From assembly GCA_025458035.1 (NCBI GenBank), contig JALOTH010000034.1, forward strand, positions 1 to 35,799: a stretch of DNA of 35,799 nucleotides. The letters are read 5' to 3'. The position numbers and the translations under genes were made by a program. Position 1 is the stretch's first letter. Each line of letters begins with the position of its first letter. This document shows positions 1 through 9,088 of the stretch, in pieces. The stretch is from Rhodospirillales bacterium. Lineage in GTDB: Bacteria; Pseudomonadota; Alphaproteobacteria; Rhodospirillales; Defluviicoccaceae. The notes beneath the pieces are model-generated. The model was not told the DNA's origin. It was given only the letters and a program-made list of their open reading frames with translations, and did no database searches.

Positions 1-441
1 CCTGAAGACACGCCTTGAACATATCCGCGATCAGCGCCTGCGCGATATGGTGATGGCGGACATCGGGACGCTGAAAGCGCGCCGGGCCGATGAACTTCGT
101 CGCTTGACCGCCGCTCTCCACAGTCATGCCGACCTGGCGCGGCGCTTCACCCTGGTGCTCAGCGTACCGGGGATCGGCGAGCGCACTGCGCTGGCGCTCG
201 TGCTGCGCATGCCGGAGCTGGGCAGGGTCAGTCGGGAACAAGCGGCAGCGCTCGCCGGCCTCGCGCCATTCGTCCAGCAGAGCGGACGCTGGACCGGCGA
301 GACGCACATCGCCGGTGGCCGACGCCGGCTGCTGGCGCTCACTCTACGCCGCCACCCTGCCCGCCGCCTTCCGCTGGAACGCGGCGCTCAACGCCCTCTA
401 CCGCCGCCTCACCGAACGCGGCAAAATCGAGATGATTGACC
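1..441 (+). pseudogene. IS110-family transposase, 3' remnant (frameshifted, cut by window edge)
   Basis: An open frame runs in from the left edge (frame of position 2) and encodes the C-terminal Transposase_20 (helix-hairpin-helix) part of an IS110-type transposase: SVPGIGERTALALVLRMPEL, then LAGLAPFVQQSGRW and a GGRRR motif, as in that family. At about 330-346 the similarity moves to another frame, which continues with LYAATLPAAFRWNAALNALY and RRLTERGK. The gene therefore carries a frameshift there. Similarity ends near 426 and the usual last part of the protein is missing. IS110 elements have no clear terminal inverted repeats, so the element boundary cannot be placed. This is a dead insertion-sequence remnant; the 5' part lies outside the window. 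Confidence 0.75.
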
Positions 442-461
442 CCGGGGATTTTCGGCACGGA

Positions 462-659
462 TCACAACGAGACTTCGATCTCGCGAACCCCCTCGGATCG
501 AAGCAGATCATCGACGACAGCGAGATAATCGCGAATGGCGTCCTTCGCGTTCTCGATGGCCTCCGCCTCCGTCGCCCCCTGCGACCAGCACCCGGGCAGC
601 CCCGGAACCGACACGGCGATGCCTTCCTTGGAACGGTGCAAGGCTATTCGGTACTGCAT
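462..659 (-). CDS. HicB-like antitoxin, orphan
   Basis: A 65-residue protein with the HicB antitoxin N-terminal fold pattern: MQYRIALHRSKEGIAVSVP, then LPGCWSQGATEAEAIENAKD and AIRDYLAVVDDLL. The LPGC and G-T-EEA-ENA-EAI motifs are those of HicB-like proteins, which usually neutralise the HicA mRNA interferase and repress their own operon. No DNA-binding domain follows, so this is the short form. No HicA-like gene (about 60 residues, with the catalytic His in a dsRNA-binding fold) is seen on either side. Downstream lies the broken IS110 gene and upstream is AT-rich DNA. It is probably a solitary antitoxin left after loss of its toxin, or a stand-alone HicB-fold protein. Confidence 0.65.
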   Translation of the reverse strand: MQYRIALHRSKEGIAVSVPGLPGCWSQGATEAEAIENAKDAIRDYLAVVDDLLRSEGVREIEVSL

Positions 660-750
660 GGTTTTCCTGACCCTTGCTCAAACCCTACCGCAAGCCGACG
701 ACTCGGCAAAGCGCGTTACCTATCGCACAGCCATTAAGTGTAGGCTGAAG

Positions 751-948
751 TTATCCGCTTGCCGTCGCAGCTACAACAGCGCATATAAGCGAAAGCAACA
801 ATATTAAGATCTCTTCCCAAGCGGCGTACTTGTAATCACCATCAGCATTGGTGGGCCGCTTCTTTCTAAATAGCCCATAATGGCAAGCCATAGTGAGCGG
901 ATGGAAGGCAATAAGAATTGCCGAAGCGCCTAGCATTTTTTTAGACAC
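751..948 (-). CDS. Possible small membrane protein, unrecognised
   Basis: A 65-codon ORF with a GTG start at 948 (an in-frame ATG lies at 936). It has two hydrophobic stretches, around residues 5-20 (MLGASAILIAFHPLTMA) and 47-62 (ILILLLSLICAVVAATA), with a basic stretch between (FRKKRP). This would suit a two-pass inner-membrane peptide. Its codons are AT-rich (TTA, ATA, TTG, CTA), unlike neighbouring genes, and no ribosome-binding site is evident. I do not recognise a family. It may be a foreign gene brought in with the IS remnant, or chance. Confidence 0.25.
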   Translation of the reverse strand: MSKKMLGASAILIAFHPLTMACHYGLFRKKRPTNADGDYKYAAWEEILILLLSLICAVVAATASG

Positions 949-996
949 TACGCAGGAATGACCGCAAAAAAAGTGGAACTGCGATACATAATATGA

Positions 997-1257
997 CTAA
1001 AAATAGCATGGAAAAATATTCACGTAGTCTGGCAGCGGAAACCACGCCCGCCGACGTTGATCTACGACCACGATTTCGCGGTTGACCCTCCAACCGAACG
1101 CCGCAAAATGGAGCGCGAGGACCGTGGTGGTTCGTGGCGTTAATGAGATTTCCTGCAATTTATACCCTTGCGTCGTGCGAACGTGCTGAACGTACCTCGC
1201 ATAGTCTCGCCATGTCTCCTTCCGGGGATGCTGAGCAATCGGGCGACGAAATGACAC
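997..1257 (-). CDS. Hypothetical protein, doubtful
   Basis: An 86-codon ORF from a GTG start, about 44 nt downstream of the fumarase stop on the same strand. The product is soluble, basic and rich in aromatic residues (WRDYARYVQHVRTTQGYK; RRRAWFPLPDYVNIFPCYF). No domain is recognised, the start has no clear Shine-Dalgarno sequence, and the 3' half lies in the AT-richer patch. It could be the end of a decayed gene. It is listed because nothing else explains this stretch. Confidence 0.22.
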   Translation of the reverse strand: MSFRRPIAQHPRKETWRDYARYVQHVRTTQGYKLQEISLTPRTTTVLALHFAAFGWRVNREIVVVDQRRRAWFPLPDYVNIFPCYF

Positions 1258-1260
1258 GCG

Positions 1261-1300
1261 GCGGCCGTCGCGCGAGGCAACGGCCGCCCGCCCTGCGGGC
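1261..1300 (-). terminator. Hairpins downstream of the fumarase gene
   Basis: Two GC-rich inverted repeats lie just past the fumarase stop: 1286-1291 with 1295-1300 (GCCCGC/GCGGGC, 3-nt loop) and 1261-1268 with 1280-1287 (GCGGCCGT/ACGGCCGC, 11-nt loop). They share two bases, so only one forms fully at a time. No U-run follows, so intrinsic termination is uncertain; an mRNA 3'-end stabiliser is equally possible. Confidence 0.35.
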
Positions 1301-2938
<1,638 letters not shown>

Positions 2939-3063
2939 CGGATCCTCGCAAGCGTTCCGGTTACGGCGGCAGGGGCGAACCGCGAAAGAGGCGTCGGCCG
3001 CAGCAGCGAGCGGCCGTGCCGCCCGCGCGCCGGCGACGGCCCCGCCGTGCGGTTCCTTATCTG

Positions 3064-3543
3064 TTACTTTTTTCGGAATCTGTCGAGAGTGATGACTTCC
3101 CCCGGCGCGTCGGTGGAAATCCCGCCATCGGCCGCCGGGCTCAGCGCCGGCGCCGCTGACACCGCATGGTCACCGGCGGCCGTGCTGGACGGACGGAATT
3201 GCAGCGCGAAGTTGACCGACGGATCGACGAAGGCGGAGACGGCCGCATACGGCACGACCAGCCGATGCAGGCGCCCATGGAATTTCAACGTCACCTCGAA
3301 GCGGTCTTCGTCGGCGGCGAGGTCCCAGAACTGGTGCTGCAGGACGATCGTCATCTCCTCCGGATAGCGGGCCCGCAAGTCGTCGGCGAGGCTCACCCCC
3401 GGCGCGCCGGTGATGAACGAGACATAGAGGTGATGGGCGCCCGGCAGTCCTTCGTCGGCAACCTCGCGCAGCGCCCGCCGGACGACGCCGCGCATCGCCT
3501 CCTCAATCCAGTGGTCGTAGGGCAATGTTGGTACTACGTTCAT
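3064..3543 (-). CDS. sspB: SspB-type ClpXP proteolysis adaptor
   Basis: A 159-residue protein matching the alphaproteobacterial SspB family: helix [18 protein letters not shown], then [36 protein letters not shown] and [21 protein letters not shown]. SspB binds the SsrA degradation tag and delivers tagged proteins to the ClpXP protease. The tail is a flexible linker rich in Ala, Ser and Asp that ends in a short basic-hydrophobic segment ([11 protein letters not shown]), as expected for the ClpX-docking motif. The frame is open further upstream, but that extension would translate tmRNA sequence. The ATG at 3543 starts the conserved region and has AGGA upstream. It directly follows ssrA on the same strand. 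Confidence 0.92.
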   Translation of the reverse strand: MNVVPTLPYDHWIEEAMRGVVRRALREVADEGLPGAHHLYVSFITGAPGVSLADDLRARYPEEMTIVLQHQFWDLAADEDRFEVTLKFHGRLHRLVVPYAAVSAFVDPSVNFALQFRPSSTAAGDHAVSAAPALSPAADGGISTDAPGEVITLDRFRKK

Positions 3544-3583
3544 GCCAATGGATCCTACCAGTTGGCCGCCCCACCCCAAATGA

Positions 3584-3869
3584 AGTGGGAGGCTTCTGTT
3601 GCCAGGTGCCTCCCGAACCCCGCTCACGCCTTAAGCGGCGAGAGCGAATGCCTCATTGTCGTTGGCATTCTCAGATTGGCCCGATAACGGTGGTACCATA
3701 CCGAGCGAAGACCGCACCTTTACCACGCACGTCGATCCTGGTTCGCCCCCTTAAAGCCGCGCCCTCGTCCGGCGAGGTTCGCGAAAGACTGGTGGAGGCG
3801 CCGGGTACTGCCCCCGGGTCCGTAACGCTTATTCCATGCAGCGTTTATCGCCATAGTCGGTTGCCCGAC
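3584..3869 (-). ncRNA. ssrA: tmRNA (SsrA), circularly permuted two-piece form
   Basis: The gene reads in permuted order on the minus strand. The acceptor piece (about 3869-3790) comes first and ends in ACCCGGGGGCAGTACCCGG then CGCCTCC-ACCA, with CCA encoded and its last base at 3790. A 39-nt intervening segment follows (3789-3751, containing CCTCG-ccgga-CGAGG). The coding piece starts with GGGGGCGAACCAGGATCGAC at 3750. The 5' GGGGGCG pairs with 3' CGCCUCC over 7 bp (one G-U) to form the acceptor stem. The tag frame at 3666-3631 encodes ANDNEAFALAA then UAA. The coding piece ends with a GGGAGGC...GCCTCCC hairpin at 3614-3587. tmRNA rescues stalled ribosomes together with SmpB, which is not in this window. 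The outer ends are estimates. Confidence 0.93.
3631..3666 (-). other. SsrA tag-encoding frame of tmRNA
   Basis: Eleven sense codons beginning with GCC, then UAA, encode A-N-D-N-E-A-F-A-L-A-A. With the alanine supplied by the charged tmRNA, the tag would be AANDNEAFALAA. The terminal LAA is the ClpX-recognised end, and the AANDN part corresponds to the region SspB contacts in other bacteria. The tag is shorter than the Caulobacter one (AANDNFAEEFAVAA). Confidence 0.9.
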
Positions 3870-3875
3870 TTTTCG

Positions 3876-3905
3876 AATATACGTCTAAGCGCGGTCGTGC
3901 CGCAA
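3876..3905 (-). promoter_or_regulatory. Probable sigma-70 promoter of ssrA
   Basis: On the minus strand, TTGCGG (3905-3900) and TATATT (3881-3876) are separated by 18 bp. This predicts a start near 3869, right at the stem GTCGG-gcaa-CCGAC that opens the acceptor piece. Position and strength fit an abundant stable RNA. The divergent thyX start is about 60 bp away. Confidence 0.6.
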
Positions 3906-3963
3906 GTCCGCCCCGCACCGTCGGGAATTTTGTTGCCGCGGCAGCCGAGGAGACTGACGGGTC

Positions 3964-4902
3964 ATGCCGTTGACGCAGGAACAGTTGGCAGAGATTGACG
4001 GGCTGCGGGAGAGCCGATCGCCGACCCGGCGCGCGACCGTTCCGGCGATCGAGGACCTGCTGTACACGCCGGTGCCGGTGCTGGATCACGGCTTCATTCG
4101 CGTCATCGACTACATGGGCGATGATGCCGCCATCGTGCAGGCGGCGCGCGTCTCCTACGGACGTGGCACCCGCCGCGTTCAGGACGATGCCGGACTGATC
4201 AACTATTTGATGCGACACGGCCATACCACGCCATTCGAGATGTGCGAGATCAAGTACCACATCAAGCTACCGATTTTCGTCGCGCGGCAGTGGATCCGCC
4301 ACCGCACCGCGAACGTGAACGAGTACTCGGCTCGCTACTCCGTACTCGACAAGGAATACTATGTTCCAGCTCCGGACCAGCTTGCGTCGCAATCGGGAAG
4401 CAATCGCCAAGGCCGCGGCGATGCGCTCAGCGGCGAGGAAGCGGCGCATGTGCTCGCCATTCTCAAGGGCGACGCGGAGCGCTGCTACGCGCACTACGAG
4501 GAGTTGTTGAACGAGGACGAGGCGGGCGAGCGCCGTGACCCGGCGCGCGCCGGCCTGTCACGGGAGTTGGCGCGGATGAACCTGACGCTGTCCACCTACA
4601 CCCAGTGGTACTGGAAAATCGACCTGCATAACTTGATGCACTTTCTCGCGCTGCGCGCCGACGGCCATGCCCAGTACGAAATCCGCGTCTATGCCGAGGC
4701 GATGTTGGAAACGCTACGGCGCTGGGTGCCGTTGACCGCCGCCGCCTTCACCGAATATCGCCTCGGCGGCGCCAGGCTGTCGGCGACGGCACTTGCCGTC
4801 GTCCGGCGGCTGCTGGCGGGAGAGACGCTGACGGCTGCGGACAGTGGCCTGTCGGCGCGGGAATGGCGGGAATTGATGACGACCCTTGGCCGCCTGCCGT
4901 GA
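3964..4902 (+). CDS. thyX: FAD-dependent thymidylate synthase ThyX
   Basis: A 312-residue flavin-dependent thymidylate synthase, which makes dTMP from dUMP with methylenetetrahydrofolate as carbon donor and FAD/NADPH as reductant. The ThyX signature is clear at residues 112-124, [13 protein letters not shown], followed by [29 protein letters not shown] precedes it and [16 protein letters not shown] follows, both typical of the longer alphaproteobacterial form. A GGAG-like sequence lies before the ATG at 3964. The gene diverges from ssrA, so its promoter must lie within about 90 bp. No ThyA-type synthase is seen here. Confidence 0.96.
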   Translation: MPLTQEQLAEIDGLRESRSPTRRATVPAIEDLLYTPVPVLDHGFIRVIDYMGDDAAIVQAARVSYGRGTRRVQDDAGLINYLMRHGHTTPFEMCEIKYHIKLPIFVARQWIRHRTANVNEYSARYSVLDKEYYVPAPDQLASQSGSNRQGRGDALSGEEAAHVLAILKGDAERCYAHYEELLNEDEAGERRDPARAGLSRELARMNLTLSTYTQWYWKIDLHNLMHFLALRADGHAQYEIRVYAEAMLETLRRWVPLTAAAFTEYRLGGARLSATALAVVRRLLAGETLTAADSGLSAREWRELMTTLGRLP

Positions 4903-4997
4903 GTGACGCCATGATTGGCGGGAGCGGGACGCCGGCGATGGGTGGCGACGGCAGCATTGCGCGCGATCCGCGCGGCCATGGTGAGGGAGGGGCGGCG

Positions 4998-5585
4998 ATG
5001 AGACGCTATGGAAAGCTTTCGGTATCGGCGGCCCTGCTGGTTGCGGGTCTGTCCATGGGCGCCGCCGCAGCCGAGGCGCCAAAGCCGCTGACACCGCAGC
5101 CGACGACGGCGGAGCTGGCCGACGGGCTAAGGGCGCAGATCTACGTCGCGCGCTTTCAGCATATCGATGATCTTCTGCGGTTCATCGAGGCGGCTCCCAA
5201 GCCATCGGAAACACGAACGCTGCCCGAGCTGAACTTCGCCTGGGGCGATGGCAACGTGCTGGGCACCACCTCCAGCGACCTCGTCGGCGCGAAAATCAGC
5301 GGCTTCATTCGCTTTGATCAAGCCGGCACCTGGCATCTGAAGGTCACCTCCAACGATGGCGTACGCCTGGTCGTTGGCGGCGTGCAGCTGTTCGAAGACC
5401 CGGAGATCCACGGCGATTCCGACAGCCCGCCGCTGTCGGTCAACATCGCCGCGCCGGGCTGGTATCCGATCGACATCCTGTATTATGAGAAAAAAGGCAC
5501 GGCGACGCTGAAGCTGTTCTGGCAGCCGCCGAAGCAGGCCGACTTTGCTCCGGTGCCGGCGGCGGCGTTCGCGCACCGGCGGTAA
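4998..5585 (+). CDS. Secreted PA14-domain protein
   Basis: A 195-residue protein with an N-terminal signal peptide (MRRYGKLSVSAALLVAGLSM, cleavage probably after GAAAAEA) and one PA14-like beta-barrel: LRAQIYVARFQHIDDLLRFI, then ISGFIRFDQAGTWHLKVTSN, DGVRLVVGG, PGWYPIDILYYEKKGTATLK and LFWQPP. PA14 domains usually bind carbohydrate or act as modules in extracellular enzymes. Here the domain stands alone, so it is probably a small periplasmic or secreted ligand-binding protein. The frame is open upstream, but the ATG at 4998 begins the signal peptide and has GGGAGGGG before it. It lies 95 bp after thyX and ends about 20 bp from the convergent apbC. Confidence 0.8.
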   Translation: MRRYGKLSVSAALLVAGLSMGAAAAEAPKPLTPQPTTAELADGLRAQIYVARFQHIDDLLRFIEAAPKPSETRTLPELNFAWGDGNVLGTTSSDLVGAKISGFIRFDQAGTWHLKVTSNDGVRLVVGGVQLFEDPEIHGDSDSPPLSVNIAAPGWYPIDILYYEKKGTATLKLFWQPPKQADFAPVPAAAFAHRR

Positions 5586-5605
5586 TGGACGAACCCGCGG
5601 CTGTC

Positions 5606-6739
5606 CTACTGGATGACGATGCGCGGTGCGGCGGCGGTTCGCTCAGCGATGGCGTGATCCAGTTTCGCCACCAGCCGCTCGGCAATGGCGAGATACGCCT
5701 TCGCATGCTCGCCGTCGGGATCGGCGGCGACGATCGGGTGGCCCCCGTCCGATGTCTCGCGAATCACGATATCGAGCGGGATCTCGCCGAGGAAATCGAG
5801 CCCCATTGCCGCCGCCTCGCGGCGCGCACCACCGTGGCCGAAGATTTCCGTGCGATGCCCGCAGTTCGGGCAGCAAAAATAACTCATGTTTTCAATCAGC
5901 CCGAGCACCGGCACGTCCACCTTGCGGAACATGTTCAGCCCTTTGCGGGCATCGATGAGCGCGATGTCCTGCGGCGTCGAAACGATCACCGCCCCCGCCA
6001 GCGGCACCCGCTGCGCCATCGTCAACTGGGTATCGCCGGTGCCGGGCGGCATGTCGACGACGACGACGTCGAGCGGTCCCCAGGCGACGTCGCGCATCAT
6101 CTGCTCCAGCGCCGATTGCACCATCGGGCCGCGCCAGACGATCGGCGTATCCTCCTCGACCAGGAACGCCATCGACATCGCCTTGATGCCGTAGCGCTCC
6201 ATCGGATCGAGTTTCTGGCCGTCCCGTGACGATGGATTGCCGGTGATGCCCAGCAGCCGCCGCACCGATGGGCCGTAAACGTCGGCGTCGAGGAGGCCGG
6301 TGCGCTGACCCAGCCGGGCGAACGCCAACGCCAGATTGACGGCGGTCGTGGACTTGCCGACCCCGCCCTTGCCGGACGCAACGGCGATGATCGCTTTCAC
6401 TTCAGCGAGCAGTTCGGGCGCGGCTTGCCGCGGGGCTTGTCCCCCGCCGGCACGGGAGGCCGGCCCCTGCGCGGCGGCCGGCGCCGGCTGGCGCTGCGCC
6501 GTCAGCACGACGGTGGCGGTCAGTACGCCGGGAAGCCGGTGAATGAGCTGCTCAACCTGTTTGCGCAACGGTTCGAGCTTGGGGCCGCGCTGTGGCTCCA
6601 CTTCGAGGGCCAATGCGACGTGCCCGTCCTTGACGCGCAGGCCCTGCACCATGCCGAGGCTGACGATATCCTGCTTGCGCTCCGGATCGGGAACGCACTT
6701 CAGCGTGTCAAGAATTTGTTGTTCCGTAATTTCAGCCAT
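5606..6739 (-). CDS. apbC: Mrp/ApbC-type iron-sulfur cluster carrier P-loop ATPase
   Basis: A 377-residue Mrp/NBP35-family protein. Residues 1-85 form the MIP18-like domain ([33 protein letters not shown]). A Pro/Ala/Gly linker follows at about 85-110, then the ParA-like ATPase with deviant Walker A GKGGVGKS at 123-130, DADVYGPSV, and [12 protein letters not shown] near 229-240. The cluster-bridging CxxC pair is C290 and C293 (CCPNCGH). These proteins hold [4Fe-4S] clusters as dimers and pass them to apoproteins. Fumarase and LeuC in this window are plausible clients by chemistry only. It is transcribed divergently from hflK. Confidence 0.93.
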   Translation of the reverse strand: MAEITEQQILDTLKCVPDPERKQDIVSLGMVQGLRVKDGHVALALEVEPQRGPKLEPLRKQVEQLIHRLPGVLTATVVLTAQRQPAPAAAQGPASRAGGGQAPRQAAPELLAEVKAIIAVASGKGGVGKSTTAVNLALAFARLGQRTGLLDADVYGPSVRRLLGITGNPSSRDGQKLDPMERYGIKAMSMAFLVEEDTPIVWRGPMVQSALEQMMRDVAWGPLDVVVVDMPPGTGDTQLTMAQRVPLAGAVIVSTPQDIALIDARKGLNMFRKVDVPVLGLIENMSYFCCPNCGHRTEIFGHGGARREAAAMGLDFLGEIPLDIVIRETSDGGHPIVAADPDGEHAKAYLAIAERLVAKLDHAIAERTAAAPRIVIQ

Positions 6740-6921
6740 TTCTCACCCATCCTGAGTGCGACGCCGCCCGCGTTTGCCGTTCGCCGGCGTATACGCCGCG
6801 CTCTCGGGGCACTAGCCTTGCACGATCCCTTAGACCATATATGCGCTATCGATCGGATCGCCAACGGGCGCGATGATCCCGTCGGCGCACGGAGCAGATT
6901 AGCACACAAGGAGCTTTCGGT

Positions 6922-8028
6922 TTGGCTTGGAATCCCAAGGGAGGACCGTGGGGTGGCGGCGGTGGCGGCGGCGGCGGTCCATGGGGCAGCGGCCCATCGT
7001 CCTCACCCCAACCTGACATCGAGGAGATGCTGCGCCGCAGTCAGGAGCGCCTGAAGCAATACATGCCCGGCAGCTTCGGCGGCGGGCGCGGCCTGCTGCT
7101 GGCGTTGCTCGCGATCGTCGGCATCTGGCTGGCAACCGGGTTTTATCGGGTGCAGCCGGGCGAACAGGGCGTCGAGCTGTTATTTGGCCGGTATGCGAAG
7201 ACAACCACTCCCGGTTTGAACTGGTGGTTTCCGACACCGATTGGTGAGGTCCTCACACCGAACGTCGAGCAGACCAATCAGATCACCGTTGGCTTTCGCG
7301 GAGGCGGCGAAGGACCTCGTGGCAGCGGCGTGCGCAAGGTGCCGCAGGAAAGCCTGATGCTGACTGGCGATCAGAACATCGTCGACATCGAATTTATCGT
7401 GCAATGGCGCATCAAGAATGCCGCCGACTACCTGTTCAATATGCGCGACCCGGAAGGCACGGTTAAGCTCGCCGCCGAAAGCGCGATCCGGGAAACCATC
7501 GGGCAGACGTCGCTGGAGGACGCGCTGACAGCCAAGCGGCAGGAGGTTGACGACCGTACGCGGGAACTGCTGCAACAAATTCTCGACAGATACCAGTCTG
7601 GCATCATCATCGTCGAGGTCAAGCAGCTGAAAGCCGACCCGCCACCCGAAGTCATCGATGCCTTCAACGACGTGCAAAGGGCTCGGCAAGATCAGGAGCG
7701 CTCGGTCAACGAGGCGCAAGCCTATCGTAATGACATCGTGCCCCGCGCGAAAGGTGAGGCGGAAAAGATCATTCAGGATGCCACCGCCTATCGCGAGAAG
7801 GTTACGCGCGATGCGGATGGTGAAGCTCAGCGATTCCTGTCGGTTTACGACGCTTACCTGTCGGGTCCCGACGTGACGAAGCGCCGGCTTTATTTGGAAC
7901 GCATGCAGGAGATCATGAGCAAGACCCAGAAGGTGATCATCGACAGCGGTGAAAACGGCGGTCCCGGGGTCGTCCCTTATCTTCCGCTTCCGGAAGTGCA
8001 AAAGCGCGCACAGGAGGCGCGGCGATGA
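6922..8028 (+). CDS. hflK: HflK, membrane protease modulator subunit
   Basis: A 368-residue SPFH/prohibitin-family protein. With HflC it forms a periplasmic cage around FtsH that controls turnover of membrane proteins. It starts with TTG at 6922, eight bases after AAGGAG, giving the typical MAWNPKGG opening. Residues 10-19 are a run of glycines encoded by GGC-rich repeats, common in HflK. One transmembrane segment lies at about 57-73 (GLLLALLAIVGIWLATG), followed by the SPFH domain (FYRVQPGEQGVELLFGRYAK; IVDIEFIVQWRIKNAADYLF) and a long charged helix (about 245-320). The stop overlaps the hflC start (ATGA), so the two are translationally coupled. Confidence 0.95.
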   Translation: MAWNPKGGPWGGGGGGGGGPWGSGPSSSPQPDIEEMLRRSQERLKQYMPGSFGGGRGLLLALLAIVGIWLATGFYRVQPGEQGVELLFGRYAKTTTPGLNWWFPTPIGEVLTPNVEQTNQITVGFRGGGEGPRGSGVRKVPQESLMLTGDQNIVDIEFIVQWRIKNAADYLFNMRDPEGTVKLAAESAIRETIGQTSLEDALTAKRQEVDDRTRELLQQILDRYQSGIIIVEVKQLKADPPPEVIDAFNDVQRARQDQERSVNEAQAYRNDIVPRAKGEAEKIIQDATAYREKVTRDADGEAQRFLSVYDAYLSGPDVTKRRLYLERMQEIMSKTQKVIIDSGENGGPGVVPYLPLPEVQKRAQEARR

Positions 8029-8942
8029 AGAAAACCGTATTGGTCGCCATCGTCATCGGCGTTGCGGTGGTCGCCGTCCTCGTCTACAGCGCGATGTTCA
8101 CGGTTCGTCAGTCTGAGCAGGCGCTCGTGCTTCAGTTCGGCAACCCGGTTCGGGTCGAACGGGATCCGGGCCTCAAGTTCAAGGTGCCATTCCTGCAGAA
8201 TGTGGAATTCTATGACAAGCGCATTCTTGACCTCGATCCGCCGACACAGGAAGTGCTGGTGGCAGACCAGAAACGTATCAATGTCGATGCATTCGCTCGC
8301 TATCGCATCGTCGATCCGCTGCGCTTCCGTCAGCGCGCCGTGACCGACGCCAACTTCCGGCAGATTTTCGGCGGCAGGCTCAACTCGGTGATCCGCACGG
8401 AAGTCGCGAAGGTCGCCTTGGCTGACCTCCTTTCCGATAACCGTGACGACATCATGCAGAAGATCAATCGGCAGTTGCAGGAACAGGCGCCCGACTTTGG
8501 CGTCGAACTGGTGGATGTCCGCATCGGTCGCACGGACCTGCCGGAGGCGGCGATCCAGGCCGTGTACAACCGGATGCGCTCGGCGCGCATCGCCGAAGCG
8601 GCGCAACTGCGCGCGCAGGGCGAAGAACAGCGGGCCCGCATTCAGGCGGAAGCCGACCGCGAGCGCACGGTCATTATCGCCGACGCAACCCGCACCGCGC
8701 AGGGGCTCAAGGGTATCGGTGATGCCGAGCGGATCAGGACCCTCAACGAAGCCTACGGCCGTGATCCGGCCTTCTTCGACTTCTATCGCTCGCTGGAGGC
8801 GTATGGCGCGCTCGGCGGCGATGGCTCGACCATGGTGCTCAGGCCGGATTCGGATTTCTTCCGCTTCTTCCTGAGCCAGGAAGGCGCGCCGCTCACGGCG
8901 GCACCGGGCGCCGAAACGCGGGCGGCTCAGGCACCGCGATGA
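8025..8942 (+). CDS. hflC: HflC, membrane protease modulator subunit
   Basis: A 305-residue SPFH protein and partner of HflK in the FtsH-associated complex. The N-terminal anchor is residues 4-22 (TVLVAIVIGVAVVAVLVYS), followed by FTVRQSEQALVLQFGNPVRV, RILDLDPPTQEVLVADQKRI and VDAFARYRIVDPLRF, all typical of HflC. The helical part (RMRSARIAEAAQLRAQGEEQ) and a DPAFFDFYRSLEAY motif follow near residue 250. The start overlaps the hflK stop by four bases. A strong hairpin follows the stop. Confidence 0.95.
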   Translation: MKKTVLVAIVIGVAVVAVLVYSAMFTVRQSEQALVLQFGNPVRVERDPGLKFKVPFLQNVEFYDKRILDLDPPTQEVLVADQKRINVDAFARYRIVDPLRFRQRAVTDANFRQIFGGRLNSVIRTEVAKVALADLLSDNRDDIMQKINRQLQEQAPDFGVELVDVRIGRTDLPEAAIQAVYNRMRSARIAEAAQLRAQGEEQRARIQAEADRERTVIIADATRTAQGLKGIGDAERIRTLNEAYGRDPAFFDFYRSLEAYGALGGDGSTMVLRPDSDFFRFFLSQEGAPLTAAPGAETRAAQAPR

Positions 8943-8948
8943 CGTGCT

Positions 8949-8989
8949 GATGCCCTTGGCCAGAAGCCACTCCCTCCGCCAAGGGCATC
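8949..8989 (+). terminator. Perfect 12-bp hairpin after hflC
   Basis: GATGCCCTTGGC (8949-8960) pairs fully with GCCAAGGGCATC (8978-8989) across a 17-nt loop, seven bases after the hflC stop. There is no U-run. It may be a terminator or an mRNA-stabilising or processing hairpin that sets hflKC expression apart from the protease gene downstream. Confidence 0.5.
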
Positions 8990-9088
8990 GGCGGCGCGCC
9001 ATTACGGCGAGGCGCTGCCATGAGGCGGTTGCTCACCGCCTTGCCTTCGTATAGCAGAAAGCAGGTTTCAACTCAGGAGACGCTCGCC

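Noticed and set aside
462-737. Continuation of the plus-strand frame past the IS110 remnant
   Set aside because: The frame stays open only because it lies opposite the hicB gene. Similarity to transposase ends at about 426.
6945-6985. GGC-rich repeat at the start of hflK, considered as a DNA repeat element
   Set aside because: It encodes the glycine-rich N-terminus typical of HflK proteins and needs no other explanation.
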